Shown in pieces: positions 20,776 through 31,435 of a DNA stretch of 64,000 nucleotides; positions within the stretch are counted from its first letter, which is position 1, and each line of letters starts with the position of its first letter. The stretch comes from Batillaria attramentaria (taxonomy: Eukaryota; Mollusca; Gastropoda; Batillariidae): contig JACVVK020000326.1 of the NCBI GenBank assembly GCA_018292915.2, positions 442,501 to 506,500 on the forward strand, given 5' to 3'. The notes under the pieces are model-generated. The model was not told where the DNA came from. It searched no databases and was given only the letters and a program-made list of their open reading frames with translations. The position numbers and the translations under genes were made by a program.

Positions 20776-22265
20776 TTATTTTCCAACGGACGTGATTTAC
20801 CCAAACAATGAATAAGTCATTGCTACAACAACAACAAAATAAACACTACAATAGCAAAGGTAAAAGGAAATACAAAAAATAAGACGAAGAAGAAGAAGAA
20901 GAAGAGAGAGAAAGAGAGAGAGAGAGAGAGGTACATCACGTTGCAAAACAGATTTTGTGTTTAAAAATTCATTTTCATTTTTTTTCTTCATTTTGAATTA
21001 GATGTGTGCATAAATGACCGGATGACTTTTTTTTTTTATAGACATGACTGTCTTTTTCTGTACAGACAATCGATTCGTATACTAGATATTTGATTTTGAA
21101 TAACGTGTGATATTTTTATCATTAGAAGCTAAAACGCACACGTTTCACAAAAGTCGTCAGTGTGTTTCTCGTGTATATGTACGACACAAACTGTTTGCAA
21201 AAAGGCAGTAAACGTTCTTCTCTCCAATGCATGACAATGGCACACATACGTCTAACACACTTTTCCAGCGTGTTCCTCATAACATAATGATCATAGTTGT
21301 GACCCTTTTATTGTCACACATTGTCAGGTCCTTTCGGTTGGAATTCATACGAACAAAAGTTTTTTTTTTTTTAATGTTGAGAGAAGTACAGTGCATCCTT
21401 GTGCTTTTAACTGGTTGCTGTCAACGCAAAACAAATATGCTTCCCACAAAATACACACTTTTGATGGAAAGTTTACTCTTTGTGTAAACGGTGTATTTTG
21501 GTAGATACTGTGTTATGGGCTAATGGTTAATGTGTTTAGCGTGTGTTAAGTTCTGTCACATTTCTCAGTAGCTTGGGTTTTCGTGCCATTGCCAATGCTT
21601 CATTTTTTTTTATTTGTAAATGGTTTCATATTTAAGTAATACACTAAGATTTCTGAAAAAGTTCCTGCTTTTGCAAATTTCCTTGCTTGTAGAAGGGGAT
21701 AATTGAAACCTAAACTTTTTACGTGTGTATTATACGTGTTTTATGAGTTGAAAGCCGTTGCTGGGTGGAGCACACTATTATGCACACACATTTTATCATG
21801 GATGTAGTACATTTTGGTTTGGGTTTCGGCTTATTCAGAGTGCATCAAGTTTTTTTTTTCTCCCAAACATCACGAAAGCTGTCACTCAAGAAAATATAAT
21901 TGTAGTTGTAAGTGAAATGACTATCCATTTTGGATACTGTGACCATTCTACTAACTTCTGTTTATTTGTAAGAAATGGGGCGAACGTTGGTCAGTTATGG
22001 GCTCATTTTCCATTTCCAACGGGACTTACACCAAACAGAGTCAACAAAACAAGCAACAGTACGGCAAGTTCGCAGTGCTTGACCTATATCCAAAGCCTCT
22101 GATGTTGTGACTTGGAGGATCTGACATGTTTGAATTTGTTCGGATTACAGATCCTGGTCAGATAACACGAATTTTGCAAACACTCTTCTTCGCACCTTTG
22201 TATGCACATTGAGGCTTTAACATGTTCACGGTGACGACCAGTCGTTGTTTTAATTAATAACGAAT

Positions 22266-22420
22266 TGATGCATCAGGCTTCGGTTTGAATTGTTCGTGAT
22301 GCACCTGAGTTCCGGCTGAATGATCTTGATGCATGGCGAGTTTGTTTTGACTGTTCATTAAGCGTCATATGCTTGGTTTGGATTTCTCATGATGCGCAAA
22401 GCGTTTCCGGGAGTTGTTCA
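22266..22420. repeat. 31 bp diverged tandem repeat, 5 units
   Basis: Units begin TGATGC and run 30-32 bp (TGATGCATCAGGCTTCGG ...). They differ in sequence from the 23476 array. Confidence 0.65.
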
Positions 22421-23475
22421 AACAGGTGGTATTCGCGTTTACTCTTTGCACTTGTACCAGACTTTAAGTTGGATCATTCAAGATGCTTTCAGGCTTCGGG
22501 TTAACTTCTTTTGTTTTCTTTTGCAATGCATCTGGCAGTACCTTAGCCTGTGATAACAAAGCATTCGGTATGTTTTAGTTACGACCCGCAAAATTGATAT
22601 TGTGATAGCTGATTGACTTGTGATAGTCCAGTTCATTTGCCTGATTGCCAGTTTACCAGACTCACCAGACAGGATTCGTCACGAACACAATATTGTTGTT
22701 GTGTCTCATAATTATGTATAGGGTGTTTTTCCTCGCAACACTGATTGTTTGTGTTGGATTCTTTGAGTGTGAATTTGAAGGAGTTGACCTTAACCTTTTG
22801 ATCTTCACGATATAATTATTGAGTGATTTGCTTCTTTTTTTTTTTTCTTTTTTTTTTTCGCCGTTTTGGTTTTACTTTGCTCAGAATTTATTGTTTGCCT
22901 TTTTTTCTTAGGAAACCTTTTTTTTTTCATGTATATATTTTTAACTGAAAAAGTAGAAAGAACACTACGAGTAAATGTTAATTTGCTAATTTAGTGTCAG
23001 TAGGTTCATCATCATTACGTTTACTGATGGTTTGTTCATGTTACCTTTTCGTCATATAAGGATTTGTTTAAAATGTATACCTTCCTACGTCATCGGAAAA
23101 CATTGTGTGAATCTGTATTGCTGTTGTTGTTTGCTTGTGTGAGGGTGAAATGGCTGTCTGACTTTTGCAAATTGTGACGAACCTCTTTCAGTTTTTAATT
23201 AAACTGATGACGCGGCGATTTTTTTTCTCTGTTATGTTAAAACGTAGACTTCCCAGCGTTCGCTGGCTATTTTCAGCTTTCCTTGACATCCGGAATTTTG
23301 GCATAAGTGTCTATGGCAATATGAAATACGTTTTGTACCTTTGCAGTGAAAGAACAAACCAGTAAATTCAGGATGCTCCATTCGGCCCAGGTTGGTTGCA
23401 CTATTTCGTCAAAATCGAAATTTACGTTAAAGTCTTTTGATTTTTGCTGTCATTGGACCAGGCAGCTCTCGTTTA

Positions 23476-23692
23476 CAGTTTTAAACTGCGTCATGGAAGC
23501 TGCACACAGTTTTAAATTGCGTCATGAAAATTGTACACAGTTTCAAACTGAGTCATGAATGTTTCGCACACTTTTATATTGCGCCATTGAATCTATACAC
23601 GGTTTTAAATTTCGCCATGGAAGTTGCACATAGTTTTATATTGCGCCATGGAAGTTGCGAACAGTTGTAAATTGCGCCATGAATGTTGCAAA
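23476..23692. repeat. 31 bp diverged tandem repeat, 7 units
   Basis: Seven units aligned without indels (217 bp), consensus near CAGTTTTAAATTGCGCCATG then GAAGTTGCACA. Units differ at many sites, so the array is old. Confidence 0.88.
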
Positions 23693-24760
23693 AATATTTG
23701 GTTCATTCTGTGTTGCAAACACACGTTGCAGAGCGTTGTTTGAATAGTTCAAGTATAAGTGTACCTTTTTGTCCTCTCTCACACATGAACATTGTAATTC
23801 TGTGGGTTTGTATTTTTTGTAAAACGTTTCCAATCTCACAATAGTTATTTTTGGCTGAAGAGTTCGGCGTTGCCATTGTCTTACCCTTTTAGTTTTGTAC
23901 TTAGCGTCAGTTTTCCTTTGACGTTTTACGTTGTGTTTGATTGCAAAGCTTTCTTCTTCTTTTTTTTTTAAACAACTTCCCCATTTCCCTATTCTGATAC
24001 TTATAGTTTTAAATTCTTCTCTACATGCGTTGTAGAATGTAAAGGAAATGGTCAGCAGTTTGAAATCGTATGTCATCCCTCCGGGGCTATTAACGGACAT
24101 ATATTATTTTTGTGTCCTAAACCCTGTGTACCCTCGATGTTTGCATTGAAACTGTAACACACTTCTTTGTGTACTATATATATAAACGAACAGATGTTTG
24201 AAATATGCATCGTAGTAAATAATATATAACTGTGTCACCCAGCGTTTGTGCTGTGTGAGGCGTGAGTGAAAAAAAAAAAAGCGCGTTCATGCAAAAACCA
24301 AATAAGTCGATGACGTTGCTATATGCAGAACATATTTAAATATGAAGACCCGCGATAAAAAAAAGAAAAGAAATATGTACATGTTAATTACACGTTACGT
24401 ACTTTTGGTAGTGTACCTTGACTGTTTCCGTGCAAGATGTTGGGCACAAATGTGACGTAATGGGACTGATGTGCACATGACTGACTGAGACCGAGTAAGT
24501 GAGCTGTTTATATGTAAATATCGAAAACATCCTGTGTACGAAAGTAAAGTCTACTGTCATGTACACCAGCTGGGTTCAGATGTTGATCGTTGTGCGTTGT
24601 GAATGGGTCGTCTTTTTTGTCTGTCTGTCAGACTGTCTTTCTGCCCCCCCCCCCCCTCCCCTTAGCCGCGAATTAGTCCTTGTGGCTTGCGCGGCGTTAA
24701 GCCTCAAAAACTCACTCACTCACTCACTCACGCCCCCCCTCCACCCCCTCCCCCCCCCGC

Positions 24761-24817
<57 letters not shown>

Positions 24818-25162
24818 GTGCGCGTATTCCCTTGTCACCGTGTTTGTCGGGCCTAGGGTACGGGTTCATGAAAAGGTCATTGTGCCAGTGAGGTGCCCAT
24901 GGGTTGAGTGTGTTCTGTCTTGGGTTTTGTTACCCACACAGCCAATGAGTGGAGAACTATTGTTTTGAGTGGTGTTACGTGTCTCGTTTGCGTGTCCCGC
25001 GTCTGTGGAGACGTCAGAGTAGGAACAGTTCCCGTCAGAAGGTGATTCGTTTTGTTGTTTTCAAATCTCAAATTGAGTGATGAAATGATTATCAAGTGTG
25101 CACGTTACAGGTCCGATTCCACCCAAGAGTGGCGGTGTAATGGACAAGAACTCCAATGCAGG

Positions 25163-25470
25163 CACACATGCAGGGGATTTGGTCTACTGGTTAAGGCATC
25201 CGACTTTGGATCCTGAACTGCCTGGTTCGAGTCCCCGGTGGGCAGGAATATGGTGGGATTTTTCCTTACAATATCGAGTCAAATCCATGCGCAGACTCGT
25301 TTACGGTGCCTGTCTCGCCTTCCTGTACACACGCACGCACATACATCAAGTGTGCACGCAAAAAAAAATCCCACGTTCATCTTTCGAAGAAGAGTAGGCT
25401 GTGGCCGGTGTCGCGGTAAGCAGAAATACTATCGCACGCACCAGAGTGAATAGCAGGGTGGAGGTTTGCA
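25163..25470 (+). mobile_element. SINE-E, single tRNA-headed copy
   Basis: TTGGTCTACTGGTTAAGGC (A box) and CTGGTTCGAGTCCCC (B box) are spaced as in a tRNA. The body continues through the AATCCCACGTTCAT and GTGTCGCGGTAAGC blocks. The family differs from A, B and C. The end is approximate. Confidence 0.7.
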
Positions 25471-25574
25471 CGTAAAGTAGCGCTTAGCGGCAGCAGGCTT
25501 TCACTGCTTCGTCCTCCAGCCCTGCGGCGCCGTGAGCATTTCAGCAGAGACGGATATGTGTGCCGAGGAGAAGT

Positions 25575-25830
25575 CTACCATACCATACCATACCATACCA
25601 TACCATGTTTTCGGTCATTCAGATGTAGACAGATATGTGCGCCGAGGGGTACAATACCATACCATACCATGCCATGCCCTACCATATCATACAATGCCCT
25701 ATCCTATCCTACCCTCCCTTACCCTCCCCTCCCCTCCCCTACCTTGCTATACCATGCCATGTCATACCATGCCCTACCCTATCCTACCATACCATACGGG
25801 GTGATACCCTACCATTCCCTACCCTAGATG
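25575..25830. repeat. CCATA-type pentanucleotide array, degenerate
   Basis: A pure CATAC stretch near 25577-25604 is followed by 200 bp of CCTAC/CCATA/CCCTC variants. Frames in it read HTIPYHT and are not genes. Confidence 0.9.
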
Positions 25831-26346
25831 ACTTATGGGACATTCCCTCTCTTGCTAGTCCACAGTTCTAGGACGTGCCATGGCCTACCACATAGAATTG
25901 CTTGAGAAGCGCCAAGCATTACCAAACAAAGGACTACCTATTCACACAAGCATTCGCACAAAGTCCCAAATAATTCGCAGCGTCATCTCCCCCCCCCTTC
26001 CCTCCCCCTCCCCCCTCGGCTAATACGATTTGCCACGGGTCGCCCGTTCCTCGCTTGGTACGAAGCTGTCAGACAAACGTGAAAACAAAACGAAAGCGGG
26101 CCTATGAAGGACGCCCGCAGAGAAAGGAGCTAACGAGATGTGAAGACAACAGCAAGTGTTATTGTCCGCTAAAGCTTTTGCCTAATGTTGTTTGGGCAGC
26201 AAGCCCGAGCCAGACTGACGTGTCTGAGGGAGGTTTTGTCAGCGTAATTAGAAATTGTAGTCTTGATTCCGATTAGTGGTCAGCTATAGGGATGGCGGAT
26301 TAGATGTAAACGGTAATTGTGTGTATGTGCACATGCGATGTGTACG

Positions 26347-26394
<48 letters not shown>

Positions 26395-26893
26395 CATGCA
26401 CGCACGCACACCTACTCATGATTAGCATTTCGTGATCTCTTAGCACAAAAGTGAAATCAACGAAGCACCTAATCGCATTTAGTTTTATTGGAAATCATTC
26501 GAAATTACATGCATTATATTAGCCAGATGAGCAAATTTCTTCGACATTTAGGTCGTAAAAGTAATTGAGTGAAATGTGAATTCACGGAAATATAAGTGAA
26601 GTGAATAGACATTTAGGGATACCGATCATTTTTGCTGCAGTAACGTTTTCCAGAGAGAGAGAGAGAGAGAGGAAATGAAACTTTACAAAGATGGAACAGT
26701 AGGTACAAAAACCTGTGTTCGATCTTGTCCTTGCTAACCCACTCAGCGCACGCACCATCCCCATGTCCCCCCTCCCCCCTCCCCCCCCCCCACTGGACAG
26801 CAGCACTGATAATCAAACAATAAGCAGATAACCAGATTCAAACAATCACAATCACATAACCAGAGTCAAATGGTCAGGTACGAAATGCAAATA

Positions 26894-26928
<35 letters not shown>

Positions 26929-27172
26929 ATTTTCTCGAGGAAACCAACCTAATCCCCGTCCATCCTTTTTTGTTAGCCTCCAGTTTACTTCTTTCTTTTT
27001 TTTTTTCTTTTTTTTTTTTTTGGAAACACTGAGAAGGCTGTCCTCTCCTTTTTCAGGCGGGCTTTCTTTTAACGTGATTTTCCGGGTGGAAACCGCTCAA
27101 TGCACACAGCCCGGCAACCACGTAATACGCTGGCAACACCTCATAACACCTCCCCACCCACCATCCCCCCTT

Positions 27173-27466
27173 CTACCCTGCATGACCACCCCCCCTCCCT
27201 TTCCCTCCTTCCACCCTGCATCCCGCCCCCTCCCCCGATATCTTCCTCCTCCGCCTCAAACTCCCTCCTCCTCTCTCGCCCCCCCCCCCCCTCCTCCCTC
27301 CCCCCCCCCCCCCCCTCCTCCTTTTGCTTAAAATTTCCTGAGGCAAACTTTGCAGAATCTGCTGCACGACTTCCTGGACGGAAGCCAACATGGCGGCGAA
27401 CCACATGCTGTTCGCGAAGGGCGACACCTCGCGGTGGACGTAGACAAGGGATTGAATCCCGTCCAT
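27173..27466 (-). CDS. Candidate coding exon with strong start context, unknown protein
   Basis: On the - strand ACCATGG opens a frame reading MDGIQSLVYVHREV...FANSMWFAAMLASVQEVVQQILQSLPQEILSK. Third positions are almost all G or C, as in the nAChR exons, which supports coding. After about 50 codons it runs into a G-rich simple repeat coding RRGGG, where the exon should end, but no clear donor is visible. I recognise no family. On the + strand the same DNA has ATGGCGGCG in an excellent start context but stops after 17 codons. Confidence 0.3.
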   Translation of the reverse strand: MDGIQSLVYVHREVSPFANSMWFAAMLASVQEVVQQILQSLPQEILSKRRRGGGGGGRRGGGGERGGGSLRRRRKISGEGAGCRVEGGKGRGGGHAG

Positions 27467-28718
27467 GGTCGGCCCCGGTACCGGCCGTCTGTTTGTCGGG
27501 AACAAACCGGGGGCACCCGCCAGCCAGCAGGAGGAATTTGATAAAACGCCTTCGATTTTGATGAACCTTGGACACGGAGCGCCCGGCCGCCCGGGTCTGC
27601 GGCCGACAGCCGGAGATGTCATTGATTTTGGACTGAGGCGTCTTTGGACAGGGGGGCTCATCTACGCGCTGACCTTTGTGTAGGTGATGATTGTTGTTTG
27701 AAGCTTCCTCCATTGACCATGGGATCTGTTCAGTCTCTCGTTCAGGCAAATGATGGACGGAGCTGTCTGGGAGTGGGTGGGGCTACGTTCGAGTAGGGTG
27801 TCTTTTGCTTTTCGTACTGGACGGTAGAAAATCAGATTTTTGAGACAGACCTTCAGGGGGATGATTTTTTTTTTTTTTTTTGGGGGGGGGGGGGGTAAGT
27901 TGACCCACATTGCTGGGAAATCTGATTTTAATGAGGGTGACTAGCTAGGACACCGGTGCATCATTTTACTAGTCTCTGTCAGTATGTACGTTGAGGCCAT
28001 TCAAACATCAGCGTGTCTCCTTTTTCCTTCAGGAATGGTGTTGAAGTTTTTTTTGTCTCTAAGTTTCAGTAGTGGTTTTCCGTGAGTTTAAGAACAGAAT
28101 ACTTTCGTCGAGTTAAGTTTAGATTTTGTTGACCTAAACAGTGAATGCGTTCGTTACAACTACCCACCCACCCCAACGCCCCCCTCCCTCCGTCCCCACC
28201 CCCCACCCTCCCTCCGCCCCCATCCCCAAGCTGCCACGCGCAACCAACCAGCTCTACCGACCCAGGTTGAGGTTCATTGCTTCAGTTCTTTTCTTTTAAC
28301 TAAATTGAATCCATTTTCGTGCAAGAGTGCAATAGCAAGGATGAAAAGAAAAAAACAACCAAAAAAAAAACCCTAACCGTGTCTTTCAATTTAATTCCTT
28401 GCAATTACGGTCTTGTTGTCCTGGTCCAGGAGCAGGGTACGCGATGCGATTGTCTGCCTTTGATAATCTGTGTCACTGTGACGTAGGTAACAAGACTGTT
28501 TTACTGGAATGTTTGGAGATTCTGTCTCGGGTACCGACATGTCGGTACCGGCGGGACTGCGGCTGGTGCCCGGGTGCCGACAAACCATTTCTTCTCATTT
28601 GGTCTGTGTTATCGTTAAACTGTTGCATTCTCACTAGTCTGCTAGCCTTTGCTGGGAAGCTTTAGTTGTTTACACTTCCGCCGACCGCGTATGCCGCCGT
28701 TTGAAATTTTTCTTTGTC

Positions 28719-28845
28719 AAGGAAGTCACATTTCTCTTCTATTAGAAACCGCAAAGTCACGAAAACGGTCACAATGACTTAAAGGAACATATCAATTATG
28801 TTCATCTGGCAAACAACCTTAGAGCTTTTTTTTTAAGGTGCAGTT
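28719..28845. repeat. Dispersed repeat F, copy 1
   Basis: Shares ACCGCAAAGTCACGAAAA-type, AAAGGAACAT and CTGGCAAACAACCTTAGA-type blocks with 49278-49405. Class unknown. Confidence 0.7.
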
Positions 28846-28971
28846 TTCCTCTCAGAACTCATTTGCGAACTTAGGGTGTGTAAGGGCAGTTTTGGGAACA
28901 GTTATGGTCACGCTGAATAAGACCTGTAGGACGAACTACAAGGATGTACTGGTCATCTGATTTCTCTTTGT

Positions 28972-28974
<3 letters not shown>

Positions 28975-29026
<52 letters not shown>

Positions 29027-29070
29027 ATCCCCCCAACAAACAAACAAACAAACAAACAAACAAACAAACA
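28975..29070. repeat. CA run followed by AAAC run
   Basis: CA units to about 29024, a short spacer, then about eight ACAA units. Confidence 0.95.
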
Positions 29071-29834
29071 ATTGTCCATACCTTGTGGTTTCAACAACCT
29101 AGTAGTTGCGTCGCTTATTTACAAAGCAAAGGCTTAATGAATGACGTTTTCGAAGGTCGAATGGGCTGTACACAATTATCACCTACAACATACACACCTA
29201 ACTATAATATATCGGAAACATCCTCGGAGAATCCAGTCACGGTGGTTTGTTAGTTCAGAGACCTTTAAAACGTTCAACATGTGCTTTTGAGCATTTCTAC
29301 ACACTTCTTACGACTTTGACAATAAATAACAGAAAAGCAAAGAACTTGAGTTACTGACCTCGGAAAATGTTTTGGTTCTTTATGAAAAGGGGTCATCCTT
29401 AACACTGACGCTAGACCGTTCGACACGCACGTGCAAGCACTCGGCAACGTTTACAGTGCCAGAAAATCAGAAAGGCGTGCGCAATAAAGATTTCGTATCA
29501 TGGCCGACCCAAATATATCATAGCCCACGAAAAATCGACTCCCGAACCATCAGCTATTTCTTTTCACGGCGCTCAATGACTAGACAGTAAAACTACTCGA
29601 CGTGTCCAGTCGATTTCCGGACAGACGAAAGAAGCGTCACTCACTCACTGAAAAAGCACACCACTATTTTTCTGGTCAGAAAGGCCTGTTTACACGTGGA
29701 ACCAAAAGTAAATGATCCGGTCGGGCCGCGGACTGATGGATCTCTTTGAGCTTGCCACTCAGCCGTAACAGCACGACGTCACGGTCTGAATGAAGACGGC
29801 AGCTAAGGGGTGATTGGATCAGTGATGCGCGTCT

Positions 29835-30210
29835 GATAATACGCGGACTCGGTTGTCCAGTGTTTGACACTTCTGACCGACTATATGTGCAGACGGCAGG
29901 TTGTGTGAAAGACTCGTTTTCCGTTTCAGTCTAACACATAGAAACTGAGGACGCGAGTTATCGGTAATCCATCTTGTATGGTCCTCTTCACTCTGGACAA
30001 CATTACATTCTAGTCTGATCATATGTGTCCGGTGCTTTTCACTTGTGAAGGTACTATACGTGAAGACGGCAGGTTGTGTGAAAGACTCTTTTTCCGTTTC
30101 TGTCGGAAAGAAAGCGTAAAGAGAGCCTCACAAAGAGGTCGAGGACGACGTGACGTATCGAAAATCATCAAGTATGGTTCTCTAAAACTGTGCACAATAG
30201 TTTATTCTAG
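29835..30210. repeat. Diverged tandem duplication, about 180 bp x 2
   Basis: GACGGCAGGTTGTGTGAAAG recurs near 29892 and 30063, and CATTCTAG/TATTCTAG recurs near 30005 and 30204. The region is otherwise anonymous. Confidence 0.7.
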
Positions 30211-30302
30211 CTCGTGAGCTGGTATCGTAGCTCTACTTCACGACATGGTTCTGGAACTTGTAGACAGATTGAAATTCTGGCGCAGACGTGGTGTCTGGAA
30301 GA

Positions 30303-30349
<47 letters not shown>

Positions 30350-30399
30350 GGCGTGCGTGTGTGTTCGTGTGCTGCTGTTGTAATATTACATATTTAACT

Positions 30400-30543
30400 G
30401 TTGTGACATATTACATTGGGTATTATATGCACCTTTTTTGTCTATGTGGTTGTTGTCTGTTTTTACGCCGCAACTAAATTGCCTCCCCTTGAGGACAATA
30501 AAGAATTATTGAATTGAATTGAATTGAATTGAATTGAATTGAA
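30400..30543 (+). mobile_element. LINE/SINE 3' tail with ATTGA repeats
   Basis: CCCCTTGAGGACAATAAAG followed by six or more ATTGA units is a typical short 3' end of a non-LTR element. The 5' part is not recognised. Confidence 0.5.
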
Positions 30544-31423
30544 TACTATTCCGAAGATTCCCAAGAGAGGCCGAAATGTCCTACATACGTTATAACATTA
30601 TGTGAAGTCAGCTTCTTTTCACCAGTGAGTATCATGGTTCGGGGTATTATGTGGATGGAAGGGGGGGGGGGGGCGGCAAAAGTCTACTGATGCAAAGCAA
30701 AGGAGGAACGAGAGTGGCGATATAGATGACAAAGAGGACGATGAAGATGACGACGACGGTGATGATAGTAACAACGACAACGGAAACAACATTGACGATG
30801 ATGATGATGATGTTGTTGAAGACGACGATTGTGTTGATGGTAACGACGAAGGAATCATCCATAACGATGATAATGATAGTTTTGAAGGCGACCGCGATAG
30901 TGTTGATGACGTCTGACGACAACTATGAGTGACGAAGGCCAAAGAAGACTTGGGAAAAGCATCAAAAAGGCGGGTTGGGACTCGGCGGCGGCTTGTCAAC
31001 GGCGGTTTCTTTGGTATACCTTTCCTCCCTGTTTTTTTCTGCGTCGTTTGGGTTTCTCTCTCCCCCCCCCCCCCCTACCCCAACTCTATCTTTCGTAAAA
31101 AGAATGGTTAGGTTAGGGGGTTGTCTTGTGTATCGGATTGTGATTCACTGTGTTCATTTCTTAATACATTCTTTTGTTCTTGTTTGTTGTTTTGGTGTTT
31201 TTATTTTGATCCGTTTGTCTGACATTGTGTCGTGCTTATTGAAAGACTCTCCCAGCCACCGCTCCTCCACGTCAACCCTCTAGGGGCGTGCACAGAACGT
31301 CAACAACAGCAACGACAACGACGATGATGAAGGTAATGAAATCGACGACTACGACGCTGCCGACATCTTGTCCATCTCAAAGGAAGACCGATCTCAATTT
31401 CAAAATGCCCGAAGCCCTTTTCA

Positions 31424-31435
31424 GCTCTACACAGT
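31424..31435. repeat. Target-site duplication of the LINE, left copy
   Basis: gctctacacagt, identical to 34715-34726. The last t could also belong to the element's tail, so the duplication is 11 or 12 bp. Confidence 0.75.

Larger units (their letters stand above)
20800..24400. other. Repeat-poor, T-rich stretch without genes
   Basis: No SINE or LINE was recognised here; only the two 31 bp arrays and homopolymers. Frames are short. It could hold part of a long 3' UTR or regulatory DNA, but nothing proves this. Confidence 0.5.

Noticed and set aside
23636..24100. 154-codon - frame
   Set aside because: Overlaps the 31 bp repeat and AT-rich DNA; no recognisable protein features.
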